The position numbers were made by a program, and so were the translations under genes. The notes below the pieces were generated by a model. That model saw only the letters and a list, made by a program, of their open reading frames with translations. It was not told the origin of the DNA and ran no database searches. From assembly GCF_001635455.1 (NCBI RefSeq), contig NZ_LWEH01000013.1, positions 186,001 through 250,000 of the forward strand: DNA of 64,000 bases, written 5' to 3'. Positions 8,357-17,603 of this stretch are shown piece after piece; the stretch's first letter is position 1, and the number at the start of each line of letters is the position of its first letter. This DNA comes from Vibrio sp. HI00D65. Lineage in GTDB: Bacteria; Pseudomonadota; Gammaproteobacteria; Enterobacterales; Vibrionaceae.

Positions 8357-8380
8357 AAAAAAGCCCAGAAAACTCTGGGC
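8357..8380 (-). terminator. terminator of the DEAD-box helicase gene
   Basis: GCCCAGA-AAAC-TCTGGGC stem with AAAAAA on the plus-strand left side, i.e. a U-run for minus-strand transcription ending after 8453. Confidence 0.8.
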
Positions 8381-8452
8381 TGAATTTAATTAAAATGACC
8401 GTCGTTTAGTTTGGGGATTAACTGGGATAAACGCTGAATCGTTGTTATTGCT

Positions 8453-9721
8453 CTACTTCGATCTCGTTGGCTTAGTGCTGTTGGATCTGGGGCTATTCGA
8501 TTTGCTCTTAAACTGTTTGACGCTCCTCTTTTTAGCCGTTCTGCGGTTTGCCATTTTGTCTTTAGGTGGGCGCTTACGAGCGGTTGTTTCTGACGCTGGT
8601 TTGTCTGTGACTGGGAAGCCTTCCAATGGCTGTAACGGCAGTGCTTTGTTGGTTAAAGTGCGAATGGCAGTCAGGTAGTCAGTTTCACTGTGGCTAACCA
8701 GCGAGATTGCACAACCAGTATCTCCTGCTCTCGCCGTTCTTCCAACGCGGTGGACATAAGTCGCTGAATGAGGTGGCAACTCAAAGTTAATCACAATAGG
8801 TAGCTGATCAATATGGATGCCTCGAGCCATCACATCGGTCGCGATAAGAACACGGGTGTCACCATTTTTAAAGCTGTCTAACGCTTGTGCTCGTTCTTCT
8901 TGGCTTTTATTGCCATGTAATGCGCTCACACTGATTTTGGCTTTGTTTAATCGCTTGGTTAGTGCGTCTGCGTTGTCTTTCGCGCCAATAAAAACTAATA
9001 CTTGCGGCCAGGGGTTCTGATGGAGCAGGGCAATCAATGCTTGAGCTTTACTGCCTTTATTTACAAGATACAGTGTTTCTTCAATCGTTTCTACAACGCT
9101 GTTTTCTTTATGAGTTGTAATTTTTTCTGGGTTCGATAAAAGCGTTTCAGCTTGGCTCACTAACTCAGGTGGAAGCGTTGCAGAGAATAACAGTGAATGG
9201 CGCTTAGTCGGCAGAGCTGCGGTGATCGCTTGAATATCTGGCCAAAAGCCCATGTCGATCAATCGGTCTGCTTCATCCAAAACCAGAGATGTGCATTGAG
9301 CTAACTCTAATTCACCACTTTGTATGAGTGCAAGCAGGCGCCCTGGTGTAGCGATGGCGAGCTGCGGTGCGGTTGACAATTGTTGCTGTTGTTCATCTGC
9401 ATCTATACCGCCCGTAAGCGTTACCGTTTTGATACGCAGGGCAGTTGCAATTGGTTGTAAAGACTCAGTCACTTGAGACGCTAGCTCTCGTGTTGGAACG
9501 ATGACAAGCGCTTGCAGTTTATTCGAACTTTGGTCGATGTTATTGAGCAAAGGTAACCCAAATGCCAATGTTTTCCCACTACCTGTTTGAGCCAATGCAA
9601 GCACATCTTTCCCCGAAACAATCGCAGGAATGACCGCTTGTTGGATCTCCGTCGGCTTATTGAATTGAGACGGGAGGGCAGCAACAGTTTTTGTGTTGAG
9701 GGTTAGGTTTGCAAATGACAT
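8453..9721 (-). CDS. DEAD-box ATP-dependent RNA helicase
   Basis: 422 residues from ATG 9721. All core motifs are present in order: Q motif FNKPTEIQQAVIP, motif I AQTGSGKT, Ia PTRELASQV, Ib TPGRLL, II DEAD in LVLDEADRLIDMGF, III SATL, V VLIATDVMARGIHI and VI HRVGRTARAG. A basic, low-complexity tail (RKRPPKDKMANRRTAKKRS and onward) probably adds RNA affinity. The layout is that of RhlE-like proteins acting in ribosome assembly or mRNA decay. Exact orthology is not assigned. It is monocistronic with its own terminator. Confidence 0.9.
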   Translation of the reverse strand: MSFANLTLNTKTVAALPSQFNKPTEIQQAVIPAIVSGKDVLALAQTGSGKTLAFGLPLLNNIDQSSNKLQALVIVPTRELASQVTESLQPIATALRIKTVTLTGGIDADEQQQQLSTAPQLAIATPGRLLALIQSGELELAQCTSLVLDEADRLIDMGFWPDIQAITAALPTKRHSLLFSATLPPELVSQAETLLSNPEKITTHKENSVVETIEETLYLVNKGSKAQALIALLHQNPWPQVLVFIGAKDNADALTKRLNKAKISVSALHGNKSQEERAQALDSFKNGDTRVLIATDVMARGIHIDQLPIVINFELPPHSATYVHRVGRTARAGDTGCAISLVSHSETDYLTAIRTLTNKALPLQPLEGFPVTDKPASETTARKRPPKDKMANRRTAKKRSVKQFKSKSNSPRSNSTKPTRSK

Positions 9722-9930
9722 AAATGAACCAAGTATCAAAAGGGAGGTGGAGTCTAACAGGGCTAGAAATGTTAGAGAATCAGTTTTGTTTGCTTGACGA
9801 TAAACATATTTATTATATGCGCTAATTTTGTAAGTTAGACATACGAGTTAATTAAGCGTTTATCATATTGTAATGGCATCAATTGGACGTACAATTGATG
9901 CCCTAAAAACCTTCACTGTACGAGAACAAA

Positions 9931-10557
9931 ATGAGTTGGGATAGTATCTGGCTGTTCATTGTTATTGTCTTTTTTATTGCCGTTATTCCAGGACCCAATG
10001 CATTGCTTGTGTTAAGCACAGCGTTGACTCAAAGGAAGCTGTTCGCATTTGTGAATGTGTTAGGCGTGTCATGTGGTTTCTTTTTTCATGCCTTTATTTC
10101 TTCGAATGGTATCAGCCTGTTATTGTCGAAAACGCCAATGGCATTTGAGGGGCTTAAGTGGGCGGGTGTTTTGTATTTGCTCTGGTTAGGCTACAACCAC
10201 TTTCGGGCGGCATTACGTGCTCAAGAGGGGGTGCTTTCTGTCGTGAGCGCTTCTGGGAATAAACTTTATAGCCAGTTTTTTAAAGGACTACTTACTAATC
10301 TACTTAACCCTAAGATCGTCCTGTTTTATCTATCGATCTTCCCCCAATTTGTTACTTCAGACTCAATTGTGTCCGACAGCCTGATTCTTGGTGGGATTCA
10401 GGCGATGGTCGTTTCAATCTGGTTCTTGGTTGTGATTTTAATGGCAGATACCTTTAAACGCTTATTGGTTCAAAAGCGTACCTCGCAAATGATGAATATT
10501 GTATGTGGCGTTCTATTTGTCGGTTTCAGTATTCAGTTAGCCTTGTTTCAACTTTAG
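9931..10557 (+). CDS. LysE/RhtB-family amino-acid exporter
   Basis: 208 residues with about six hydrophobic helices. The family hallmark PGPNALLVLSTALTQ sits in the first segment (about residues 20-35), and LLTNLLNPKIVLFYLSIFPQF matches the conserved N-P-K motif mid-protein. LysE/RhtB exporters move amino acids such as homoserine, threonine or lysine out of the cell. Substrate unknown. A second member of the family lies at 18280-18909. Confidence 0.88.
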   Translation: MSWDSIWLFIVIVFFIAVIPGPNALLVLSTALTQRKLFAFVNVLGVSCGFFFHAFISSNGISLLLSKTPMAFEGLKWAGVLYLLWLGYNHFRAALRAQEGVLSVVSASGNKLYSQFFKGLLTNLLNPKIVLFYLSIFPQFVTSDSIVSDSLILGGIQAMVVSIWFLVVILMADTFKRLLVQKRTSQMMNIVCGVLFVGFSIQLALFQL

Positions 10558-10741
10558 GTTTAATGAGCGTTGTGAGGTATTGAGGCTAAGACGATACGAC
10601 TCATATCTCTCTTTTCTTGAGGAGATGGTGTCTGAGCAAAGGCACATCAGGAAGAAATACCCAGTCTTTTTCGCGAGCCTCAGAGTTGCATAATGGCGTA
10701 CAGAGCTAGGTGGCTCAATAAATCGTGAATCATAGGCAAAC

Positions 10742-10782
10742 ATTAAAAAGCCTAGCACTTTCGCAAGTGCTGGGCTTTGTTC
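10742..10782. terminator. bidirectional terminator hairpin
   Basis: AAAAAGCCTAGCACTT-TCGC-AAGTGCTGGGCTTT forms a long stem with A-run and T-run on its sides. It separates the LysE gene (plus) and the carboxypeptidase gene (minus). The 10560-10740 stretch before it shows no convincing gene. Confidence 0.8.
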
Positions 10783-10823
10783 TATCTATAGGGCTGTTTT
10801 TGATAGCCAAGATACTCGTTGTT

Positions 10824-11948
10824 TTAGAGCTCGTCTACTGTCGCCCAAACCGCCGCTAGCATGTCGTGACCAAACGCAACACTACGCTCTGGCGACCAAC
10901 CGTAAAGTTCGTCAGCGTGGCTGATATGATCTTTAAATGGCATCTCAACCGTGTACGCCAAGCACTTGAACTGCTCACTGATCCAGTTGGTACCTACTGT
11001 CATGTTCGCTTTGCCTGGTTCATCTTTATCGTAGCCAAACTCATCTTGGAACTCTGGCGTAATCATGAGTAGTGCTTGCTTGAAGTGGTTCTCTAGCTTC
11101 GCGATACGCTCATTGTAAGAAGGTGTACCTTCGCTACCTGCCACAAAGTTATATGGAATCGCTTCGTCGCCATGAATGTCTAAACACATATCAACGCCAA
11201 TTTCTAACATGCGTTCACGCACAAGGAATACCTCTGGGCTACGTTCCATAGACGGTGATTGCCATTCGCGGTTCAGGTTCACGCCAATTGCGTTGGTACG
11301 CAGGTGGCCACGGATGCTGCCATCTGGGTTCATGTTCGGAACAATGCGGAATACTACGCTGTCTAGAAGAGAGCGGCCTACCGTGTCTGTTTCGTCAAGT
11401 AGGCGCTGGAGCAGACCTTCGATCAACCATTCAGCCATTGTCTCGCCAGGGTGTTGACGACCAATAACCCAAATGTTTTTCTTCTCTTCACTTGGATCAC
11501 CAATGGTGAGCAAAGTAATGTCGTTGTTGTCTAGCGTGTGACCTAGAGTTTCAAGCTTACATGCAGGGTGCGTTTGCGCACTGTGCAGAAGGTCTTGGTG
11601 ACGATCGTATGAGTACGGCGCAAAGTACGCGAAGTACATTGAATCGTGCTCAGGGATGATGTCAAAGCTTAGTGTGTCACCATCGAACTGAGATGGGATA
11701 CGGAACCACTCTTCGCGGTCATACGATGCAACGACATCGTACTCCTTCCAGCCCTCAGGGTAAGCAGACGTCGCCAATTGCCCGATTTCAAAGTGGTGAG
11801 CTTGTTGCGCTTCACTTTCTAAACGGAAATGGAACCACTGAGAGATTTCAGTTTGGTTGTCTGCAGGGATAGTCAGTTGAATGTTTTGTGGTGAATCTGC
11901 TGAAACGACGTGAATGTTGCCGCTTTCGAAATTGCTGAAAATTTTCAT
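10824..11948 (-). CDS. M14-family zinc carboxypeptidase, cytosolic carboxypeptidase (CCP) type
   Basis: 374 residues from ATG 11948. The zinc site is visible: HPGETMAEW (H-x2-E) and the third His in CLDIHGDE; NMNPDG and NLNREW are subfamily signatures, and the general-base Glu is in TVEMPF. There is no signal peptide, so it should be cytoplasmic. An N-terminal beta domain (about 120 residues) precedes the catalytic domain, as in eukaryotic CCP/Nna1 tubulin deglutamylases and their bacterial homologues. The bacterial substrate is unknown. Monocistronic. Confidence 0.85.
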   Translation of the reverse strand: MKIFSNFESGNIHVVSADSPQNIQLTIPADNQTEISQWFHFRLESEAQQAHHFEIGQLATSAYPEGWKEYDVVASYDREEWFRIPSQFDGDTLSFDIIPEHDSMYFAYFAPYSYDRHQDLLHSAQTHPACKLETLGHTLDNNDITLLTIGDPSEEKKNIWVIGRQHPGETMAEWLIEGLLQRLLDETDTVGRSLLDSVVFRIVPNMNPDGSIRGHLRTNAIGVNLNREWQSPSMERSPEVFLVRERMLEIGVDMCLDIHGDEAIPYNFVAGSEGTPSYNERIAKLENHFKQALLMITPEFQDEFGYDKDEPGKANMTVGTNWISEQFKCLAYTVEMPFKDHISHADELYGWSPERSVAFGHDMLAAVWATVDEL

Positions 11949-12082
11949 CGTAGTTGTTATCTCGTAGTTGAGTTGTCGTAAGACTAGCACACTTTTTTTC
12001 GAGCAAACTACTAACTAAATCGTAATGAGATGTTATTTCAGCTATCTATTTCCGAGCTCTCTTTTTGAACGGCACTTTATAT

Positions 12083-12358
12083 CTATCGACGCTGGCAAGT
12101 TGTGCAGCCTCGGCATGCCGAACGCGTATAACGATCTAACTTACTGCGTTGCACCTTGCAGTAGGCATTTTTCAGGACTCTTCTTCCAGAAAACCAATCG
12201 TCAGGTTTCGATAGAATCAGATAGCCATTAAAGCGTTTCACAAGCTCGACTTTATTTTGGTCGATGAACTTACTATCAAACCCAATTTCGAAGTAATCAA
12301 GCGCTTGTTCAATCGAGGTGAAACTCGCTATTTTTTGCTGGAATTCTGTTCGGCTCAT
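12083..12358 (-). CDS. NifW-like small protein
   Basis: 91 residues, ATG 12358. The central stretch ALDYFEIGFDSKFIDQNKVE followed by LVKRFNGYL resembles the NifW (nitrogenase-stabilising) pattern of an acidic/aromatic helix, a Y/F-D motif, and L-KRF-x-YL; the C-terminus ends in a Cys-rich CRGCTTC. No nitrogenase gene is in the window. Assignment is by recalled pattern only and could be wrong; the protein is otherwise an uncharacterised Vibrio orphan. Confidence 0.45.
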   Translation of the reverse strand: MSRTEFQQKIASFTSIEQALDYFEIGFDSKFIDQNKVELVKRFNGYLILSKPDDWFSGRRVLKNAYCKVQRSKLDRYTRSACRGCTTCQRR

Positions 12359-12529
12359 GGAAAGTTAGTTTTTGAATTGGTGAGCATTAATTGTATCGAA
12401 TTTATGGCCCGACTTTATTGATCTTACTTGTGACGTACTTGGATTTAAATTATGTTTTTTGGTATGTAGTGATCTTTTTAAATCTACAAGTCTTATAAAG
12501 TTCTGTTGCAATTGAGACAGGAAAAGCCC

Positions 12530-12742
12530 ATGAACCGTATCAACCCCAAGAAACTATTTCGTAGTAAGTGGACGGCCGTTAGCCCAGTGAAAAAGGAAAA
12601 GCACTTCATGGTTACGGAGGTAGAGTTTGACGAGGGAGAAGTGGTGCGCTGTTTGATCGAAGCGGTGATGACGAAACGGGAAGAAGCGATAAATTGGCGC
12701 GACCTCACCGACAATCAAACTTGGCTCCCAGGTTGGAAGTAG
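12530..12742 (+). CDS. TIGR02450-type small Trp-rich protein
   Basis: 70 residues from ATG 12530 (AGGAAA upstream). Conserved pattern MNRINPKKLFRSKWTAVSP, KEKHFMVTEVEFDE and a WLPGWK end identify the short Trp-rich family seen in gammaproteobacteria and cyanobacteria. Function unknown. It is convergent with the HAD phosphatase gene. Confidence 0.8.
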   Translation: MNRINPKKLFRSKWTAVSPVKKEKHFMVTEVEFDEGEVVRCLIEAVMTKREEAINWRDLTDNQTWLPGWK

Positions 12743-12804
12743 GAAGGGGGAGGGGAGCCAGCGTCTATTGAGCTGCGTAGCTGGAGCTTTCGACGAGATA
12801 CATT

Positions 12805-13542
12805 TTAGCGACTGATGGAAGCTCGTTGTTGCCAATACTTGAGGCCTTCTAACACGCCTTCCGCATGGGTCGCCTTACTGGTATATACGTTATCTCTGCC
12901 TGATAGGTGGGCCACTTCAGGGTAGTGGTTTGCCACTAATATGGAGTTTACCCCTTCTATCGTCAGCATTGACGTATCATTCGCTGAATCACCGGCAACA
13001 CACACCTGTTCAATGCTTAAGTCATGTTGCTTCAGCAGGTGATGGATTGCAGTTGCTTTATTGACGCCTTTTGGTGTGATATCCAGATACCAGTCGTGTG
13101 AATAGGTGAGGTGGACATCTAAGCCATGTGATTCTAATTGTGATTCAATTAATGCATGCTGAGGTTCAGACAGCTTGCCCTCAAAAGTCATCTTATGGGG
13201 ACCTTGGTGGTTCTCTAAGCGTTCCCCCATAAAGTCGAGTGGTGCTAACGCCGATTCTACCTTTGACTTGTTCCAAGATGCCTCGAGTTTCTCATGCCAA
13301 CAGTGGTCAGGCTTTTGGGAGTAGTTGTGATGAATTCTAGTGCCAACATCACTGATGATGCTGTGAGGTTCTGGGTAGTTATCTGATGCTAAGCCAACTC
13401 GTATAGAAGGGAGAGTCCTACCTGTCGCGATGATAAAGCGGATATCGGGTTGCTCGGTGAGGTAATCGAACAGTTGATTAACCCCGTGAGAGGGACCACC
13501 ATCGAGTGTACCGTCAAAGTCACAAACCAACATTTTTATCAT
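12805..13542 (-). CDS. HAD-IIB family phosphatase (sucrose-phosphatase-like)
   Basis: 245 residues. HAD motif I is CDFDGTLDGG at the N-terminus (nucleophile Asp about residue 8), motif II is FIIATGR, motif III uses the Lys in TPKGVNKATA, and motif IV is VAGDSANDTSML. The C2B-type cap inserted between motifs II and III fits HAD-IIB enzymes, including sucrose-6-phosphate phosphatase. Substrate likely a phosphorylated sugar but undetermined. ATG 13542 has GGAAT upstream. Confidence 0.82.
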   Translation of the reverse strand: MIKMLVCDFDGTLDGGPSHGVNQLFDYLTEQPDIRFIIATGRTLPSIRVGLASDNYPEPHSIISDVGTRIHHNYSQKPDHCWHEKLEASWNKSKVESALAPLDFMGERLENHQGPHKMTFEGKLSEPQHALIESQLESHGLDVHLTYSHDWYLDITPKGVNKATAIHHLLKQHDLSIEQVCVAGDSANDTSMLTIEGVNSILVANHYPEVAHLSGRDNVYTSKATHAEGVLEGLKYWQQRASISR

Positions 13543-13790
13543 TCGGATTCCTTGTCGTTCTTTATGAAAGTGATGGGCGTATTCACCAACGTTTACACAA
13601 AGAATGGCTCAGCAATAACAACATCTCAAGTCATCTTTGGTTTTCGATCAGCTATATTCTGCAGTTTGCAGCAAGTATCACACTCGTTGCTATACCTCTG
13701 AGAAAAAAGATAAATCTATTGACTCTTTGTTGTGGATAATTGTGATGTTTAGTTGAGATAACGACGGAATAGGATTGTATTGGCAATATA

Positions 13791-13827
13791 AAAAGCCAGC
13801 TACCTGATGTCGATTGCTGGCTTTTTG
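13791..13827 (-). terminator. terminator hairpin after the SnoaL-like gene
   Basis: AAAAGCCAGC ... GCTGGCTTTTT, 10-bp stem with 15-base loop. It is symmetrical, so it could serve both strands. The upstream 13543-13790 stretch holds no gene that I can support. Confidence 0.75.
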
Positions 13828-13850
13828 CTACTGATTCAAACCGCTAGTGT

Positions 13851-14225
13851 TTAGCGCTCACCTTGAACTTCAAAGTCATCACTGACAAGACGAGCTTTAC
13901 CATCTTCTTGTACTGCCCAGTGTTCATGATGAACTACACCAAATGCTTTATTCATCGTCCAGCTTGCCGTAAGAACGTAGCCGCCTTCTGGGTGTTCTTC
14001 CCATTTAACATCTGTGTAGTCAACATCTTTGAAACCTTGGTCCATGATCCCTTGCCAGAATGCTTGAATTGCTTCACGGCCTTCAAAAGTGCCAAATGGG
14101 CGCGCTTCCATTACACAGTTTTCTACATACTGATCTGCACAACCTTTTGCATCTTGGTTGTTGAATGCTTTTTGCCATGCGTTGATACCTTGCTTACATG
14201 CTTCTAATACTTGATTATTTGTCAT
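13851..14225 (-). CDS. SnoaL-like / NTF2-fold protein
   Basis: 124 residues, ATG 14225 with GGAG upstream. The sequence fits the NTF2-like fold: a first helix with AWQKAFNNQDAKGCADQY, then ARPFGTFEGREAIQAFWQ (typical of SnoaL-like domains), and alternating beta strands to the C-terminus. These proteins can be isomerases, hydrolases or binding domains; function here is unknown. It is divergently transcribed from a LysR-family regulator 140 bases away, which probably controls it. Confidence 0.8.
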   Translation of the reverse strand: MTNNQVLEACKQGINAWQKAFNNQDAKGCADQYVENCVMEARPFGTFEGREAIQAFWQGIMDQGFKDVDYTDVKWEEHPEGGYVLTASWTMNKAFGVVHHEHWAVQEDGKARLVSDDFEVQGER

Positions 14226-14365
14226 TGTTTTCTCCGTTACAGTCTTCTTCTAAACACTGTGTTTTGATTGGGTAACCTTGATAAGTTGAATGTAGTTTAT
14301 CCTTGGTAATTGACTTGAAAAACAGAGATAATAGAAAATACTGTTTGTAAAAAGAGAACAATAAG

Positions 14366-15232
14366 ATGAGTAAACTAAAGCAGATGTCGATTTTCGCTCA
14401 TATTGTAGAGCAAGGCTCTGTATCGGCCGCGGCTGAAAAACTAGAGTTGTCTAAATCTGTTGTCAGTCAGCATCTAAAAATATTGGAGCAAGAGCTAGGC
14501 GCTTCCCTTCTTAAACGAACAACGCGAAGACAAACCTTAACCAGTATGGGAGAACGTTTTTATCTAAGTTGTAAGGATATTAATGTGATCGCCGAATCGG
14601 CGTGGGATATGGCGAAATCGGAATTGGAAGAGCCACAAGGGCGGATTCGCATCACGGCTCCGAATGCGTTGATGGATTTGCTGGTGGTGCCTGTTATTGC
14701 AGACCTAATGAAACAGTATCCAAAATTAAAGCCGGAGTTGATTAGTGATGATCAACACTTAGATTTCATGGAGCACGATATTGATCTTGCGGTACGAGTT
14801 GGTAGCTCACGTGACAGTAATCTAAAACAGAAACGTTTAGGTAAGTTTAAAGATGTATTGTGTGGTGTCAAAAGCATGCGTGAACGCGAGCTTGAATCGA
14901 TTCCATACATTGCAAATTCATGGCAGGGAAAGCAGGTGACTCACCATTTTAGTTCTCAAACCGAAGAGAACTTTGTTTATCAACAACAAGCTAGTTGTGT
15001 GACTAATTCGTTTCACAGTTGTCTTGCACTTATTAAATCGGGTGTTGGTATTGGTGTAATCCCAGACTTCTGCATTCCTCAGTTATCTGGTCAGGTTGTG
15101 GATATACTGCCTAGCTTTGAATTACCGACCAACACGGTTTATGCATTGAACCCATTTACTTCAAACACGCCGATTGCGATCCAGTTGTGTGTCCAAGCAT
15201 TAGAAGAAAAGCTCAAACAAAACTTGACTTGA
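14366..15232 (+). CDS. LysR-family transcriptional regulator
   Basis: 288 residues. The N-terminal winged helix-turn-helix is clear (GSVSAAAEKLELSKSVVSQHLKILE, about residues 16-40, then LLKRTTRRQTLT). The C-terminal effector domain follows from about residue 90. It belongs to the subgroup that includes AaeR/DmlR-type regulators. The divergent position next to the SnoaL-like gene suggests that gene and itself as targets; the shared upstream region is 14226-14365. Confidence 0.88.
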   Translation: MSKLKQMSIFAHIVEQGSVSAAAEKLELSKSVVSQHLKILEQELGASLLKRTTRRQTLTSMGERFYLSCKDINVIAESAWDMAKSELEEPQGRIRITAPNALMDLLVVPVIADLMKQYPKLKPELISDDQHLDFMEHDIDLAVRVGSSRDSNLKQKRLGKFKDVLCGVKSMRERELESIPYIANSWQGKQVTHHFSSQTEENFVYQQQASCVTNSFHSCLALIKSGVGIGVIPDFCIPQLSGQVVDILPSFELPTNTVYALNPFTSNTPIAIQLCVQALEEKLKQNLT

Positions 15233-15368
15233 TATGAAGAAACTTTGTTGGAGCATGCTCTCGCTTGATAGCTGTAATTCTTTTGATGGAGGTAAACCTA
15301 CTAAGTAGTGGTATCTCCATCATGAAGGCATACAGAATGCTGGTCACTCTTGCTTCAGAGCAATATTT

Positions 15369-15566
15369 TTAAGGTTTGTGGTTGGATACTGAAATTGACT
15401 CAACGTTAGAAGAAGTATCAAATTTTACATTTACCAAGACCGACTCTCGTTCAAAGGTGACATCGTCAAAATCTGTCGCTGCGATTTTAAATCCATTTTT
15501 AGCAAATAAGCTTGTGACGACCGTGCGTTGTTTTTGTTCCATAGCGTGTGTTAGTAGCTCGTCCAT
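15369..15566 (-). CDS. small hypothetical protein, 65 residues
   Basis: ATG 15566 has GGAG at good spacing. The sequence (MDELLTHAMEQKQRTVVTSL, then FKIAATDFDDVTFERES) has no recognised family. An antisense reading frame of similar length overlaps it, but only this strand has a ribosome site. Downstream lies an imperfect inverted repeat near 15281-15326. Confidence 0.45.
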   Translation of the reverse strand: MDELLTHAMEQKQRTVVTSLFAKNGFKIAATDFDDVTFERESVLVNVKFDTSSNVESISVSNHKP

Positions 15567-15578
15567 AATTTTCTCCAT

Positions 15579-16072
15579 TGCTGAACACTGTACATAATGT
15601 AAAGGTATAGACTCTTTGTTATGAGATCAATTGCTTAAATAATAGTTTGAATTTATGGATTCTGTTTAATTATTTTCGATATTTAATTCACTGATGATCT
15701 TCTTGTATTAACAATGTGTAGCTTATGGTTTAGATAAATTGATGTGAAATTGGTCAAGTTTTTTGGAGCGCCGCTGTTTCCTGTAGAAAACTGATTGAAA
15801 TAAATAGTAACAAAGTAGTGGGCGCTGTTGCGTAATACTCTCAATTTAATTGTTCTATCTTGGGTTGATATTTAAGCTGAGGTATTCGGTTTGGATGTAT
15901 TGGAACTCATGGAACTCATAATTGTTCATGGATATACATTTTCTAATGTTATAAATGTTACTAATTTCATATCCTTGCTTTTTATATTCTCTTGATTTAT
16001 AAAATAAGCATTCACCGATAAATTCATGATTATATTAGTTTTTACTAACCTTTAATAACATGGAGAAAGGCG
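15579..16072. other. AT-rich intergenic region without a gene
   Basis: About 490 bases, strongly AT-rich, between two small divergent genes. I find no open frame with a ribosome site, no clear hairpin and no RNA gene. It could carry promoters for both flanking genes. Confidence 0.5.
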
Positions 16073-16501
16073 ATGAATAAGAACCCAACACGCAATAGGT
16101 TAGCGAATTTATTGAGGCTGCGTAGAGCATACAAGGCATCTGACTTTCTAGTGAGCTCTGATGAACTTCGAGTCAAGAAGGATGTTTACAGCTTACGTAA
16201 AATCAAACAGCTAGAAATTCGTCAATTGGGCATCAAAGAAAACGCAATCAACGTCATTTCATTGGCCTTGATGCTATCTGCAGCAACTTGGGCGTTCGTA
16301 CCTCAGTTTGGGTTACCTATGCTCGCTCTGACCTTTATTTTGGCTTTTGTTTCGTGGCGAAAATACGAGCTTCGTGCAGAGTTTAAAGGGTCAGACGAAA
16401 CTGGTGACCACTGGGTATCTGTAGCTCGAGGCTGCACTCGTGAAGAGTTTAAGGTCTTAAAAAGTGTCGAAGTGAATTTGCGAGAACAAGTTGTAAGCTA
16501 A
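16073..16501 (+). CDS. hypothetical inner-membrane protein with two helices
   Basis: 142 residues; GGAGAAAGGCG precedes ATG 16073. A basic N-terminus (about 60 residues, including SSDELRVKKDVYSLRKIKQL) resembles DUF6232-type proteins, where a short beta stretch precedes a helical hairpin. Two adjacent hydrophobic helices follow at about residues 62-103, then a soluble tail. Function unknown. A good terminator follows. Confidence 0.6.
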   Translation: MNKNPTRNRLANLLRLRRAYKASDFLVSSDELRVKKDVYSLRKIKQLEIRQLGIKENAINVISLALMLSAATWAFVPQFGLPMLALTFILAFVSWRKYELRAEFKGSDETGDHWVSVARGCTREEFKVLKSVEVNLREQVVS

Positions 16502-16536
16502 GTGCGCTCTGCAGTTAGCATAGTTCAACCCTAAAC

Positions 16537-16567
16537 AAGGCTCGCCATCATTGGCGAGCTTTTTACT
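16537..16567 (+). terminator. rho-independent terminator
   Basis: GGCTCGCCA-ATCA-style loop-TTGGCGAGC stem followed by TTTTTA, 36 bases past the stop of the membrane-protein gene. Confidence 0.8.
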
Positions 16568-16655
16568 TTCTGAAGGGCTTAACCTCCTCTGCGATGAATA
16601 ACCAAAACTCATCACTCGGGGTTATTTGGACTGAGTAACAGGACAAGGAAAGCGA

Positions 16656-17177
16656 ATGGACATAACGATAAGACCAGCAATGCCGAGCGAATTGGCTGCT
16701 ATTTATGCTTTGGTTATCTCAAACGATGAGTGGACTAAGTTTAATGGCCCTTATTTTTCGTATTCTCATCCGTCATTAGAAAGCTTTGAAGCGAATTCGT
16801 TTAAACGACTGCTTGAGGGCGATGACCTACAGCTAGTGGTTGACGACGGTGTACCTGTCGGAACCGTGAGTTGCTACTGGGAGTGTGAAGAGACACGTTG
16901 GCTTGAAGCTGGCGTAGTCATTTATAACTCTGATTATTGGGGGAAGGGGATTGCAGCATTAGCACTTTCGCTCTGGATTACTTACTTATTCGAAAACAAA
17001 CAAATTGAGCGTGTTGGGCTAACTACTTGGTCAGGTAACCCGCGCATGATGTCTCTCGCTTTGAAGCTAGGTTTCCAGCAAGAGGCGAGGCTGAGAAAGG
17101 TGCGATATTACCAAGGCGAGTATTATGACTCGGTGAAGTATGGGGTGCTGCGCAGCGAGTGGATGGAGAGAGGATAG
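16656..17177 (+). CDS. GNAT-family N-acetyltransferase (RimL-like)
   Basis: 173 residues; AAGGA upstream of ATG 16656. Motif A of the GNAT fold is read as VVIYNSDYWGKGIAALALSLW (the acetyl-CoA loop), followed by RVGLTTWSGNPRMMSLALKLGFQQEAR, the RimJ/RimL-type ending. Such enzymes acetylate protein N-termini, amino acids or drugs. Substrate unknown. It is the first of four GNAT genes in this 5-kb run. Confidence 0.85.
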   Translation: MDITIRPAMPSELAAIYALVISNDEWTKFNGPYFSYSHPSLESFEANSFKRLLEGDDLQLVVDDGVPVGTVSCYWECEETRWLEAGVVIYNSDYWGKGIAALALSLWITYLFENKQIERVGLTTWSGNPRMMSLALKLGFQQEARLRKVRYYQGEYYDSVKYGVLRSEWMERG

Positions 17178-17288
17178 CGACAAATTTCTTTTTTGTTTGA
17201 TGATTCCTTATCAACTCAGTGGTAACACCCTGATCTAAAAAGTGAGAGTGAGCGTACTTCTACTCGGATTTTAAAGGATGAGTAGACA

Positions 17289-17540
17289 ATGAAATTATCT
17301 AAAGAGAATGAATCAAGAATTATTGAAATGGCGTGGGAAGACCGAACGCCATTTGAGGCAATAGAACACCAATTTGGTTTAAATGAATCACAGGTGATTC
17401 GTTTTATGCGAAGCCATATGAAGCCGGGTAGCTTCAAATTGTGGCGCGCTCGCGTCGCGGGGCGTGCGACAAAACATGTAAAACTTCGTAGCTCTGAAGT
17501 GTCGAGAGGTTATTGCCCAACACAATATAAGCGGCAGTAG
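17289..17540 (+). CDS. TIGR03643-family small protein
   Basis: 83 residues. The helix-turn-helix-like pattern RIIEMAWEDRTPFEAIEHQF and LNESQVIRFMRSHMKPGSFK followed by LWRARVAGRATKH is the full TIGR03643 signature. The family is a small conserved one, possibly nucleic-acid binding, with no known role. Own ribosome site and short upstream gap. Confidence 0.82.
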   Translation: MKLSKENESRIIEMAWEDRTPFEAIEHQFGLNESQVIRFMRSHMKPGSFKLWRARVAGRATKHVKLRSSEVSRGYCPTQYKRQ

Positions 17541-17603
17541 GTTTTCTACCGACCATTTACCTCTTTCTATCAGTGGCTATCGAACTAAATAGGGAGATTG
17601 AGA

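Noticed and set aside
10537-10758. 73-codon minus-strand frame between the LysE gene and its terminator
   Set aside because: It overlaps the LysE gene end, begins within the terminator region, lacks a ribosome site and has no recognisable sequence.
15376-15597. Plus-strand frame opposite the 65-residue small gene
   Set aside because: No ribosome site, and the opposite strand has GGAG at good spacing.
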